Source: CAZKEW01 sp964558915
GTDB lineage: Bacteria > Acidobacteriota > Aminicenantia > Aminicenantales > UBA8522
NCBI GenBank assembly: GCA_964558915.1
Contig: CAZLFV010000003.1
Span: forward strand, 3,306-67,305
Length of the DNA: 64,000 bases
Direction of reading: 5' to 3'
Shown: piece after piece, positions 34,825 through 43,627 of the stretch
How positions within the stretch are numbered: position 1 is the stretch's first letter
Layout of the letters: the number at the start of each line of letters is the position of its first letter
The notes under the pieces: generated by a model
Databases searched by the model: none
Told to the model about the DNA's origin: nothing
Seen by the model: the letters and a program-made list of their open reading frames with translations, nothing else
Program-made: the position numbers and the translations under genes

Positions 34825-34852
34825 GCCTAGCTCATTTTCATTAGGCTTTTTT
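34823..34852 (+). terminator. rho-independent terminator
   Basis: AAGCCTA (34823-34829) pairs perfectly with TAGGCTT (34842-34848) around a 12-base loop, followed by a run of T's to 34852. It begins inside the stop codon of the desulforedoxin-like gene. Confidence 0.8.
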
Positions 34853-35381
34853 CTCGACCTGCGGCTCGCGTGCCAAGCTTTTCGCTCCCAGAGATTGCCT
34901 TGAAGGCGAGAATGCCGTGGTCCTCAGATACGTCAAGGATTTTCTTGAGGAGATTATCGTTTTGGATGAGGACCAATCCTACGCGATCGGGGAAGTTCGC
35001 TTCTCCACTTCGGTACGCCATCAGCACACGGCCGAAACCTACGGCCTCAAGTTCCGTCTCGGCGGCCAGGTCGTATCTTTTCTGGTCGACACCAAATTTT
35101 TCCCCGGCTTGATCGAAAGCTACGGGGATTCGGATATCCTGGTCATCCACGTCGTCAAGGACACTCCCTTTGAGGACAAAGAGATTCTGCATCTTACGCT
35201 CGAGGACGCCAGAAGGATCATTACTGCGGTCAGGCCTCGGCGCGCCGTCTTGACTCATTTTGGCATGGCCATGCTCAAAGCCGATCCTTTGGCACTGGCC
35301 ATGGACATGCAAAAGGAACTTGGAATCGAAGTCACGGCCGCAACCGACGGCCTGAGGATTGATCTTGGAGGAGGAGAATGA
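34845..35381 (+). pseudogene. 5'-truncated metallo-beta-lactamase-fold hydrolase remnant
   Basis: From about 34896 the frame encodes the C-terminal part of an MBL-fold hydrolase: VRHQHTAETYG, FLVDTKFF (second metal-ligand region) and LTHFGMAML near the end. The first 100 or so residues, including the HxHxDH metal motif, are absent. Upstream in frame there is only non-homologous sequence running back to a stop at 34842 inside the terminator. No SD precedes GTG 34917. I read it as a deletion remnant. The 3' end still overlaps the next gene's start as ATGA. Confidence 0.75.
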
Positions 35382-36265
35382 ACGGTCACGTCTTTTCTAT
35401 CGTCGATGTTTTTGCCGAGGAAAAATACGCGGGCAATGAGCTGGCAGTTGTGCGTCAGGCTCATTCCCTGTCCGACGTGCTGATGCAGAAGATCGCTCGC
35501 GAGGTCAACTTTTCTGAAACAGCTTTTATCCTGAAGGACGAAGAGAGTCGCGGCGGTTTCGATGTCCGCATTTTCACTCCCAAAGAAGAGCTGCCATTCG
35601 CCGGCCATCCCACACTCGGCACGGCCTTCATCATCCAGCAGGAAATCCTTAAAAAGCCCGTCAAAGAAATTATCCTGAACCTCAAGATCGGCCAGATTCC
35701 CGTTATGTTCACCTACCGCGGAGAAGAACCTGACATGATCTGGATGAAGCAGGTCAAACCGAGGTTCGGCAGGACGTTGGCTGCCGGCCGAGTGGCGCCC
35801 GTGCTCAGTCTTAGAGCCGATGAGCTGGACACGAAATTCCCGCTCCAGGAAGTCTCAACCGGAGTGCCGTTTATCATTGTCCCGCTCAAGGCCCTGGAGG
35901 CGGTCAAGAGATGCCGTATTGACCTTGAAAAACTGACCGGGCTGATCCAGGATGGGGAAGCCAAGGCGATTCTTGTTTTTTGTCCGGAAACATATAACAC
36001 CCAGAATGACCTGAACGTCCGCGTTTTCGCCGATTACCACGGTGTTCCTGAAGATCCGGCCACGGGAAGCGCCAACGGTTGCCTGGCGGGATATCTCGTC
36101 AAACACAGGTATTTTGACACAGGCCAGGTTAACGTTCGCGTGGAGCAAGGCTACGAGATCGGCCGGCCGTCCTTGCTGCTTCTTAAGGCTGAGGAAAAAG
36201 CAGGGGAGATCGGTGTTTTCGTCGGAGGAAAAGTCGTCCTGGTCGCCCGGGGAGAGCTGGTCTAA
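35378..36265 (+). CDS. PhzF-family isomerase/epimerase-like protein
   Basis: 295 residues of the PhzF/diaminopimelate-epimerase fold. FSIVDVFAEEKYAGNELAVV opens the protein. The catalytic Glu lies in NFSETAF, PFAGHPTLGTAF follows, and DPATGSANGCLAGYL closes the second half. PhzF homologues occur widely outside phenazine pathways, and no phenazine genes are nearby, so the substrate is unknown. With the upstream gene broken, its own transcription signal is unclear. Confidence 0.88.
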   Translation: MNGHVFSIVDVFAEEKYAGNELAVVRQAHSLSDVLMQKIAREVNFSETAFILKDEESRGGFDVRIFTPKEELPFAGHPTLGTAFIIQQEILKKPVKEIILNLKIGQIPVMFTYRGEEPDMIWMKQVKPRFGRTLAAGRVAPVLSLRADELDTKFPLQEVSTGVPFIIVPLKALEAVKRCRIDLEKLTGLIQDGEAKAILVFCPETYNTQNDLNVRVFADYHGVPEDPATGSANGCLAGYLVKHRYFDTGQVNVRVEQGYEIGRPSLLLLKAEEKAGEIGVFVGGKVVLVARGELV

Positions 36266-36289
36266 AGGGAATTGTAGGCGCGCCGACTG

Positions 36290-37867
36290 CTATTTCTGGA
36301 CCGAATCCCATTTGGCCTCAGAGCGGCTCTCCACAATCGCTCGGCCAGAGAATTCGTAAGTTGAATTGTAATTGTATGTCCAGCCCAGATAGGGGGAGTC
36401 GCCTCCCGAGTGAGTAGTAATGAAAAACCGGTGGGACAGCGACCCAAAAGAAGTCGCCACATCCATGGACGTAGCCGGCTTGCCTCGGCTCGGGTCGACA
36501 GGGATCCAGCCGAAGGGAGGCAAGTAGACCTGCACCCAGCGGTGGTAGACATCGTCAATGGACCCATCATCCCCGCGGACGACGATGCCGGCCTCGTAGC
36601 GGGCAGGAAGGCCCGCCGCCCGGGCCAATGCTAGGAAGGAAAAGGTGAATTCGGAGCATGAGCCGTTCCCTCGTTTCAAAACGGTGGGGGCCGCATTCCA
36701 TCCGCCCGTGCGCACGTACTGCATCGTTGTGTGAAGATACTTGTGGATCTTGAAGGCGATCCAGAACGGGTTCTTTACATCGCCGACAATTTTTTTCGAA
36801 AGCTCAACTATATAGGGGTCGCCGACATTTAGCTTGGAGCCGTCCACCAGATAATTCTTCTGAACCTCCGGGGGAATGCTGTCCAACCCCTGGACCCACT
36901 CTGGCAGGATGAAATAATTCAAATCCTTTGTTTCCACTTCAATGGCGTAGGTTAGGGCGAGCTGTTGAAGAGGAGGGATCTTGCCCTCGAGAAAAGCAAA
37001 TTTCTGTCCCCATATGTCCTGAAGCGTCGAGAAAGAAGACGAAGCGAAGCCCGGGCCTTTGAGGATCTTTTGATGAGGGTCATCCTCCGCGACGCAGACG
37101 TAGAGCTTTCCGTTTACCTCGGCCGAAGGCCCGCGGTTATAGAGAGAATGCGTGAAATGGACTTGACGCAGGTGCGGATTCCCTGTATACATCGGCCTGC
37201 TGTTGAACGCGACGTCTACGGCATAAAGAGTCTTCTGCTCAAAATCCACGATCCAAAGAACATCCCCCAGCTTGACGATTCCGGCCGGATAAGGGCCGGG
37301 AGAAGGAAGAACGCCGATAATATCGCCGCCTGGAGTCGCGCAAACGATCCGGTCTCTCTGCCTCTCCGTGAGCCAGAAATAATTCCCGTCAAAGAAGATA
37401 CCGGTTGTGTCTGGACCCGGGCCTTCATAGGTTTTCACTTCCGTCCCGTCCAAAGGGTCGAGAGCCAGGAACTTGTTTCCGGATGTGGCCCAGACATTTT
37501 TTCCGTCCCAGGCCAGCCCGGACGGGTCTGTCTCCACATCGCCCAGCACCTGATCGACCTTCTTTTGGTCCAGGAGGAAATGCAGGATGCGTTTGTTCGC
37601 TTTGTCGGAGACCCAAAGGCCCTTTTCATCCTTGGCAATGCCCAGGGGGTGATCACAGGGCAGGAGAATGGTTTGGCCGAATTTCTTGTCTTTTAGGGAA
37701 TAATCAAAAAGCGTTCCGGTATCGCGGTCGGAAATCAAGAGGCTGTCGCCCGCGACGGCCAGCCCGAACGGCTGCGCCATCGGCAGCGGGACTGACATCT
37801 TGACCTCGCCCACGTTGCCGAATAGCAAAGAGGGCAATAACATCAGAAACGGGATGATTCTCTTCAT
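36290..37867 (-). CDS. secreted transglutaminase-like protein with N-terminal beta-propeller
   Basis: 525 residues. Signal peptide (1-17), an NHL/YncE-like propeller (about 25-290; repeats such as GLWVSDKANKRILHF and PSGLAWDGKNVWATSG) and a C-terminal transglutaminase domain. The catalytic Cys lies in GNGSCSEFTF, His in DVYHRWVQV and Asp in WIPVDPSRG. In secreted bacterial proteins such domains usually act as peptidases or cross-linkers. Divergent from the GWxTD gene across 123 bases. Confidence 0.85.
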   Translation of the reverse strand: MKRIIPFLMLLPSLLFGNVGEVKMSVPLPMAQPFGLAVAGDSLLISDRDTGTLFDYSLKDKKFGQTILLPCDHPLGIAKDEKGLWVSDKANKRILHFLLDQKKVDQVLGDVETDPSGLAWDGKNVWATSGNKFLALDPLDGTEVKTYEGPGPDTTGIFFDGNYFWLTERQRDRIVCATPGGDIIGVLPSPGPYPAGIVKLGDVLWIVDFEQKTLYAVDVAFNSRPMYTGNPHLRQVHFTHSLYNRGPSAEVNGKLYVCVAEDDPHQKILKGPGFASSSFSTLQDIWGQKFAFLEGKIPPLQQLALTYAIEVETKDLNYFILPEWVQGLDSIPPEVQKNYLVDGSKLNVGDPYIVELSKKIVGDVKNPFWIAFKIHKYLHTTMQYVRTGGWNAAPTVLKRGNGSCSEFTFSFLALARAAGLPARYEAGIVVRGDDGSIDDVYHRWVQVYLPPFGWIPVDPSRGKPATSMDVATSFGSLSHRFFITTHSGGDSPYLGWTYNYNSTYEFSGRAIVESRSEAKWDSVQK

Positions 37868-37885
37868 GTACGCCTCCTTTTATAC

Positions 37886-37915
37886 ACCATACCACCTCCA
37901 AAAAAACTCTGTCAA
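37886..37915 (-). promoter_or_regulatory. promoter for the transglutaminase-like gene
   Basis: Reverse strand TTGACA (37915-37910), 18-base spacer and TATGGT (37891-37886), with AGGAGGCG (37878-37871) just before the start codon. Confidence 0.62.
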
Positions 37916-37990
37916 GAATTTTGGCATACTCCGTTCCAATTGCCGCCGCCGTATGCTATTATTTTTTAGAACAACGCTAACGAGGCTCGC

Positions 37991-39430
37991 TTGAAACAAA
38001 TAACCCAACTGCTGGGAATATTCTTGGTAATGATTTGTGTCCAAAACCGGGCGACCGTCGCCGGGCCGAAAGAAGAAGACAAGTACATATACTGGCTCAA
38101 AGAGGAAGTCGCGTTGCTCATCCTGCCCGAGGAGAGAGAAGCTTTCAAAAAACTGACGGAGGACAAACAGAAGGATCAATTCGTCGAGCTTTTCTGGGCT
38201 AAAAGAGACCCCACTTCGGGGACGAGAGAAAACGAGTTCAGGGAGGTGTGGTACGAAAGGCTCGATTACGTCAATAGGGCTTATTCCGCCGGGTCAGTGT
38301 CAAAGGGCTGGCACACTGATATGGGCAGAGTCTACATGATTCTGGGCCCTCCTGTTCGAACCCGGGCTGTCCAAGGAGGCGTAAAACCCGAGTCTTCAGG
38401 CGGGAGTCAGATTGTTGCGCCCTCTGAGTTTTGGATCTACAGGCCGATGCCGGACCTGGGCCTCCACGACCACTTTCAGGTGGCCTTCAGAAATTATCAA
38501 TACGGATATGACCTGGATGTGAACACATCGCAAAAGGTTTTGCGCGCTATGGAGATATTCCGGCAAAAAGTCATATTCAGCCCTGATTTAGAGAAACCGC
38601 CCCTTTACCTGTTTAGGCTCGAAGAAAATTCCTTCGAGGGAAACCTCATTAGAGATTTTGTGGCCACGGGAGAGGAAGCCACTGGGATCGCGCTCGAGTG
38701 GCAGCCCATTTTTACAAGGGCGCGATTCGGGGAAACACATGTCACCCTTCTGGTCCGCGTTGGCCCCCAGAATATCGACCCGACACAAGAGGTTGAGCTG
38801 ACATTTTTTGGGAGGCTCAAGGGAGAAGGGGATGAATTTCAGGAATTCCTCAAAACCGTGAGGCTGGAAAACGGCTCCGGGGATGGGCGGCTGGCTGTTC
38901 TTGGCTTTCCCGCCAGCCCCGGCGCGTCGGTTCTTTATTTGGGCGCCAGGGACGCGGACAAGAAAAAGTATGCCCTGCTCAAATCGGACCTGAAGGTTGT
39001 GAATTTCAACTCCGGTGAACTTAACACAAGCGCGCTGATTTTTTGCTCTGAAATGAATCCGCGGCCAAAAACTGAAACTTTAGAGGAACCGAGCCCCTTT
39101 GTGACAGAGCAGTTTAAAGCTCTTCCCCGGTGGGGAAATGTCTTCAACGCTGGAGAGACCTTGAGCGTTCTCTTCCAAATCTATAACGCCAGGCTGAAAA
39201 AAAATGCCGTCTCTCTGGTCGCGGAGTATTTCATCGTTGGGCCAAAACTCACCTTTCGGCTGAATCCCCAGGTCGTCAAGCAGAAGATCGGTGAACCTTA
39301 CGTTCTGACCGGCGGAACCCAGGTTCCCCTCTCACCGCTCAAACCCGGGTCATACACGTTCGTGATCAGGCTGACTGATAAGATCGCGAACACAACGATC
39401 GAAAAGAGCGCGGGTTTTGTCGTGGAATAA
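37991..39430 (+). CDS. GWxTD-domain secreted protein
   Basis: 479 residues, TTG start, signal peptide about 1-24. The N-terminal domain has FVELFWAKRDPTSGTRENEF followed by the naming motif GWHTDMGRVYMILGPP. The C-terminal half (about 200-479) is beta-rich, like an Ig-type or transport-associated sandwich. GWxTD proteins occur in Bacteroidota, Ignavibacteria, Acidobacteriota and Aminicenantes, mostly with unknown function. It is one of the clues to lineage. Confidence 0.85.
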   Translation: MKQITQLLGIFLVMICVQNRATVAGPKEEDKYIYWLKEEVALLILPEEREAFKKLTEDKQKDQFVELFWAKRDPTSGTRENEFREVWYERLDYVNRAYSAGSVSKGWHTDMGRVYMILGPPVRTRAVQGGVKPESSGGSQIVAPSEFWIYRPMPDLGLHDHFQVAFRNYQYGYDLDVNTSQKVLRAMEIFRQKVIFSPDLEKPPLYLFRLEENSFEGNLIRDFVATGEEATGIALEWQPIFTRARFGETHVTLLVRVGPQNIDPTQEVELTFFGRLKGEGDEFQEFLKTVRLENGSGDGRLAVLGFPASPGASVLYLGARDADKKKYALLKSDLKVVNFNSGELNTSALIFCSEMNPRPKTETLEEPSPFVTEQFKALPRWGNVFNAGETLSVLFQIYNARLKKNAVSLVAEYFIVGPKLTFRLNPQVVKQKIGEPYVLTGGTQVPLSPLKPGSYTFVIRLTDKIANTTIEKSAGFVVE

Positions 39431-39557
39431 AAATATCGAAGCAGGGGAGGCCGGGAGCTTGTCGGAGCGGTATTACCTTAGTTTTCCGATAAGAATAGTT
39501 GTATTAGGGAGGCAAAAAGAGTAAAATCTAAAATCTGGAGAGCATTCAGAAGGCGCT

Positions 39558-41300
39558 ATGATCAAGGACCTGTCCGTGATGATCGCCGGCGAGGCCGGAG
39601 ACGGCGTCCTGTTCACCGGCAATGTCCTGGCCAGGCTGCTTAAACGGCAGGGCTGGGAGGTGGCTACCTCCAGGGATTTCCCGTCCAACATCCGCGGCGA
39701 ACCCACCTCGTACACTATCCGGGCCTCGCTCGGGAAAATCTACGGACTCAGCGAACTGGTCGATATTCTTCTGGCCTTTGACTGTGATGCCGTTTTGACT
39801 CATGTCCCTCATGTCGCTCAAGGAGGGATCGTATTTTGCGACGGCGAAGGGAAGGCGGGCCTTCGGCTCCGCGACTCCCGCGGCAAGACCTTCCATAAGA
39901 TCCCTCTGCGTTCAATGGCCAGGGAACAGTTCGGCCACGAAATCTTCAAAAACATGATGGCTCTCGGCGCGCTGAGCTGCGTGCTCGACCTTGATTTTGG
40001 CCTCCTCGACGAGATCATCTCCGAGATGTTCTTGAGGAAGAAAGGGGAGGAAGTCGTCAGGAAAAATATTCAGGCTGTGGCTGCCGGCTGCAAGAAGGCC
40101 CGGGAAATCACGTCCGAGAAGGAACGGCATCATCTCCGGAAAAAGGAGGATCGCAACCGCCTTCTTCTTTCTGGAGACGAAGCCATCGCTTTCGGGGCAC
40201 TGGCCGGGGGATGCCGGTTCTTTGCGGCCTATCCAATCTGTCCGGCCTCGGAAATCTCGCAGTGGCTGGTGCATTATATTTCCCGATTCAACGGGGTTGT
40301 TGTCCAGACCGAGGACGAGATATCGGCCCTGAACATGGCTCTGGGGGCAGCCTTTGCCGGAGCCAGGTCCATGACCGCGACGTCCGGGCCCGGCGCATCC
40401 CTGATGATGGAGGCGTTCAGTCTGGCCGGAATGGCCGAAATCCCCGTTGTTGTGGCGCACGTCCAGCGCTTAGGCCCGGCCACGGGAATTCCAACCAAAA
40501 CCCAGCAGGAGGACATCCTCCAGTGGATTTACGGTTCGCACGGCGAGTTCCCTCGGATCGTTCTCTCTCCGGGGACGCCCGGTGAATGCTTTGACCTGAC
40601 TGCGCGGGCCTTCAACCTGGCTGAGATTTATCAGGTGCCGGTCATCGTGTTCACCGAGCTTGACATGGGCCAGAACTACCGGACAACCAAAGTATTCGAC
40701 CTCGAATCAATCGAGATCAAGCGTGGCAAGCTGCTCAGCCAGGAGGAGCTTCTGCTGATCGATGACTTTAAAAGGTACGAGCTCACGCCCGACGGAATCT
40801 CGCCTCGGGCGTTGCCTTTTTTTAGAAACGGGGTTCACCTTGCCGAGAGTCTCGAGCATGACGAGAAAGGCTATCGAAACGAGGAACGAACTACGCGAAT
40901 CAGGATGACGGAAAAGAGGATGCGCAAACTCAAGAGAGCCTCCCGGGACCTCATCCCGCCGCATCTTTGGGGAGACCGAAAGGCCGAGGTCGGATTCGTC
41001 AGCTGCGGGTCAACCCTCGGCGCCATCCTGGAAGCCATGGATGAGCTCATGCGAAGAAAAGTGTCTTCCCGGTTTCTTCAGCTCAGAACTCTTTGGCCAT
41101 TCCCGACCGCAGCTGTCCGGAGGTTCCTATCGGGGTGCCAGGAGGTCTTCGTGGTTGAGAATAACTTCTCCGGCGAGCTCGCAACCCTGATCAAAAGTCA
41201 GGTCAATCCTTGCATTCAACTCCGGAATATTCTGAATTATTCGACGCGGGCCTTTACTCCTGGAGAGATTGTCAAACCGGTCTTGAAGGTGTGTGGATGA
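39558..41300 (+). CDS. korA: 2-oxoacid:ferredoxin oxidoreductase, fused gamma-alpha subunit
   Basis: 580 residues. The N-terminal gamma domain (about 1-185) opens MIAGEAGDGVLFTGNVLARLL. The alpha, pyrimidine-binding domain contains GDEAIAFGALAGGCRFFAAYPICPASEI and ATSGPGASLMMEAFSLAGMAEIPVVV. It oxidises a 2-oxoacid (2-oxoglutarate most likely) with CoA and reduces ferredoxin. The stop overlaps the beta-subunit start as ATGA. No separate ferredoxin-like delta subunit lies nearby, as is usual for two-gene Kor enzymes. Confidence 0.9.
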   Translation: MIKDLSVMIAGEAGDGVLFTGNVLARLLKRQGWEVATSRDFPSNIRGEPTSYTIRASLGKIYGLSELVDILLAFDCDAVLTHVPHVAQGGIVFCDGEGKAGLRLRDSRGKTFHKIPLRSMAREQFGHEIFKNMMALGALSCVLDLDFGLLDEIISEMFLRKKGEEVVRKNIQAVAAGCKKAREITSEKERHHLRKKEDRNRLLLSGDEAIAFGALAGGCRFFAAYPICPASEISQWLVHYISRFNGVVVQTEDEISALNMALGAAFAGARSMTATSGPGASLMMEAFSLAGMAEIPVVVAHVQRLGPATGIPTKTQQEDILQWIYGSHGEFPRIVLSPGTPGECFDLTARAFNLAEIYQVPVIVFTELDMGQNYRTTKVFDLESIEIKRGKLLSQEELLLIDDFKRYELTPDGISPRALPFFRNGVHLAESLEHDEKGYRNEERTTRIRMTEKRMRKLKRASRDLIPPHLWGDRKAEVGFVSCGSTLGAILEAMDELMRRKVSSRFLQLRTLWPFPTAAVRRFLSGCQEVFVVENNFSGELATLIKSQVNPCIQLRNILNYSTRAFTPGEIVKPVLKVCG

Positions 41301-42157
41301 AAAGAAAGGATGCCTATCACCTGCTAGACCCCACCTGGTGCAGAGGCTGCGGGCTCTTTGGGATTTTTGAGGCGCTCAAAAGGGCGGCGGCCTCGCTCGA
41401 CCTCGAGCCGGAGAAGGCGGTGATCGTCACGGGGATCGGCTGCCACGGCCGGCTGAACAATTATTTCCGGGCCTATGGTTTTCATGGCCTTCACGGCCGG
41501 ACAATGCCCGTGGCCACTGGAATCAAGCTCGTGAACCCGAAGCTTCAGGTGATCGCCGTGAGCGGAGATGGTGATGCCTATTCCATCGGGCTGGGACACT
41601 TCATGCATACTCTCCGTAAAAATGTCGGCATCCTCTATATCGTCGTGAATAACCGCATCTATGCTCTGACTCAAGGCCAGGCTTCGCCGACTACGAGCTT
41701 CGGAACGGTAACGATCTCAACGCCATTCGGGTCCAAGGATTTTCCGCTCGATGGGCCTGTGCTTGCCCTGGCGGCCGGCGGGACATTTATTGCCCGGGGC
41801 TTTTCTGGTGAGGTGGCGCCGCTCGCTGCGCTTCTCGAAAAGGGGATGAGGCACAAGGGATTCGCCCTGGTCGAAGTACTCAGTCCCTGCGTAACCCACA
41901 ACAAGGTCAATTCCTACGATTGGTTTAGACAACATATTTTCCATGTCCAAGGCGTCCCGGGATACAGCCCTGGGGACAAAAACAAAGCTTGGGAAGCCCT
42001 CCAGCACTCGGAGAAAATCGCCACGGGGTTGATTTATGAAGAAGACAAGCCGGCTTTCGAAGACCTCGTCCTTCCAGATAAAGACAGGCCGATTGCCTTT
42101 AGTGACTTGGCCCCGGACCGGGCCAGTCTCGAAAAAATCATGGAAAAATTCAGGTAA
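41297..42157 (+). CDS. korB: 2-oxoacid:ferredoxin oxidoreductase, beta subunit (TPP-binding)
   Basis: 286 residues from ATG 41297, coupled to korA. An N-terminal CRGCG stretch provides iron-sulfur ligands. The TPP-binding region reads AVSGDGDAYSIGLGHFMHTLR and VVNNRIYALTQGQASPT. The catalytic unit needs both subunits. The 2-oxoglutarate assignment rests on family likeness; pyruvate or another 2-oxoacid is possible. Confidence 0.9.
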   Translation: MKRKDAYHLLDPTWCRGCGLFGIFEALKRAAASLDLEPEKAVIVTGIGCHGRLNNYFRAYGFHGLHGRTMPVATGIKLVNPKLQVIAVSGDGDAYSIGLGHFMHTLRKNVGILYIVVNNRIYALTQGQASPTTSFGTVTISTPFGSKDFPLDGPVLALAAGGTFIARGFSGEVAPLAALLEKGMRHKGFALVEVLSPCVTHNKVNSYDWFRQHIFHVQGVPGYSPGDKNKAWEALQHSEKIATGLIYEEDKPAFEDLVLPDKDRPIAFSDLAPDRASLEKIMEKFR

Positions 42158-42197
42158 GAAAGCTATAGTGGATAAAGAATTATAAAAGGAGTTTACG

Positions 42198-42416
42198 ATG
42201 AAAGAAAAAGTGGAAGCGGCGTTGAACAAGATCCGGCCCGCTCTCATGGCCGACGGCGGCAACGTTGAGCTTGTTGACGTTCAAGAGGGTGTAGTTAAGG
42301 TGAAGCTCACTGGAGCCTGCGGCGGCTGCCCGATGTCTCAAATGACACTCAAGATGGGGATTGAGCGCATCTTGAAAAAAGAAGTCCCGGAAATCAAAGA
42401 AGTCGTGGCCATCTGA
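42198..42416 (+). CDS. Nfu/NifU C-terminal-type iron-sulfur carrier
   Basis: 72 residues, only the Nfu domain: MADGGNVELVDV and the cluster-binding CxxC in GACGGCPMSQ. It carries [4Fe-4S] clusters to target proteins. It opens the iron-sulfur/sulfur gene run after korB. Confidence 0.93.
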   Translation: MKEKVEAALNKIRPALMADGGNVELVDVQEGVVKVKLTGACGGCPMSQMTLKMGIERILKKEVPEIKEVVAI

Positions 42417-42445
42417 GAAAGAATGTCCTCGAAGGGATCAAACGC

Positions 42446-43627
42446 ATGAGACGCGTTTATCTCGACCATATCGCGGCCACTCCGCTGGATCCCGACGTCC
42501 TCAAGTCTATGCTGCCGTATCTCGGAGAAAAGTACGGCAATCCGCAGAGCCTTCATTCCATCGGGCAGGAGGCGCTTGAGGCTGTGGAGGAGGCTCGCTC
42601 GGAGGTGGCCTCTCTCATCGGGGCCGACCAGAGCGAGGTTTTTTTCACCTCCTCCGGTTCCGAAGCCAATAATTTCGCCGTCAAAGGCCTCAGCTTAGCC
42701 CGGAGAGAAAAAGGAAGCCATATCGTCGTCTCTGCGATCGAACATCAATCCGTCCTGCACTCTGCCAAGAGCCTTGAAAAATTCGGGTTCTCGTCCACTT
42801 TAGTTCCCGTGGACAAACACGGAATGATTGACCCTGCGGACGTCAAAAAAGCCATCAAAAAGGAGACAGTCCTCATTTCCGTGATGCTGGCCAACAGCGA
42901 AGTGGGGACAGTGGAGCCAGTGGCAGAAGTCGTCAAGGTCTGTGGCTCCCTGGGCATTCCTGTTCATACGGATGCTGTCGCTGCCGCGGGGAACATCCCT
43001 GTTGACGTTAAGGACCTGGGCGTCGATGCCCTGAGTCTGGCCGCGGACCAGTTCTATGGGCCCAAGGGGAGCGCGGCCCTTTTTCTCAAGAAAGGGACAA
43101 GGATCCTTCCGTTTATCGATGGGGGAATTCAGGAGGGCGGACGTCGCGCCGGCACCGAGAATGTCGCCGGAATTGTTGGACTCGGGAAGGCGGCCAAGAT
43201 CGCCGTGATGAGATTATCCGATCGTATGGAGAAGATGAGGTCTCTGCGGGACAAACTGATCGGCAGCCTTCCGCGAAGAGTGGAACATGTCGTCCTCACC
43301 GGACACAGGGAGAAGCGGTTGCCTTATCATGCCAGCTTTTGCTTTGAGTTCATCGAGGGAGAGGCTATGCTCTTGAACCTGGACATGAAGGGCATCGCCG
43401 CATCGAGCGGGTCGGCCTGCACATCCCGAGCCCTAAAGGCATCGCACGTGCTTCTGGCCATGGGGATCGATCATGCCCTGGCCCAGGGCTCCCTGGTGTT
43501 TAGCGTGATCGAGCAGACCACGGCGGAAGACATCGATTATCTCCTGGATGTCTTTCCGCCGATTATCGAGAGGCTGAGGAAGATGTCTCCCTTGTACACA
43601 AAATTTTTGGAGGAGAGCAAGAGATGA
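42446..43627 (+). CDS. IscS/NifS-like cysteine desulfurase homologue lacking the PLP lysine
   Basis: 393 residues, aligned end to end with IscS. His100 (AIEH), Asp176 (HTDAV) and the mobile-loop Cys325 (GSACTS) are in place. However, the Schiff-base lysine of IscS (Lys206, motif SAHKxYGPKG) is Gln202 here (AADQFYGPKG), and the PLP-stacking Gln183 is Ala179. It should not form the usual internal aldimine. It may serve as a cysteine-ligand partner for the scaffold, as described for the IscS of Archaeoglobus fulgidus, which also lacks this lysine. It overlaps the scaffold gene as ATGA. Confidence 0.85.
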   Translation: MRRVYLDHIAATPLDPDVLKSMLPYLGEKYGNPQSLHSIGQEALEAVEEARSEVASLIGADQSEVFFTSSGSEANNFAVKGLSLARREKGSHIVVSAIEHQSVLHSAKSLEKFGFSSTLVPVDKHGMIDPADVKKAIKKETVLISVMLANSEVGTVEPVAEVVKVCGSLGIPVHTDAVAAAGNIPVDVKDLGVDALSLAADQFYGPKGSAALFLKKGTRILPFIDGGIQEGGRRAGTENVAGIVGLGKAAKIAVMRLSDRMEKMRSLRDKLIGSLPRRVEHVVLTGHREKRLPYHASFCFEFIEGEAMLLNLDMKGIAASSGSACTSRALKASHVLLAMGIDHALAQGSLVFSVIEQTTAEDIDYLLDVFPPIIERLRKMSPLYTKFLEESKR

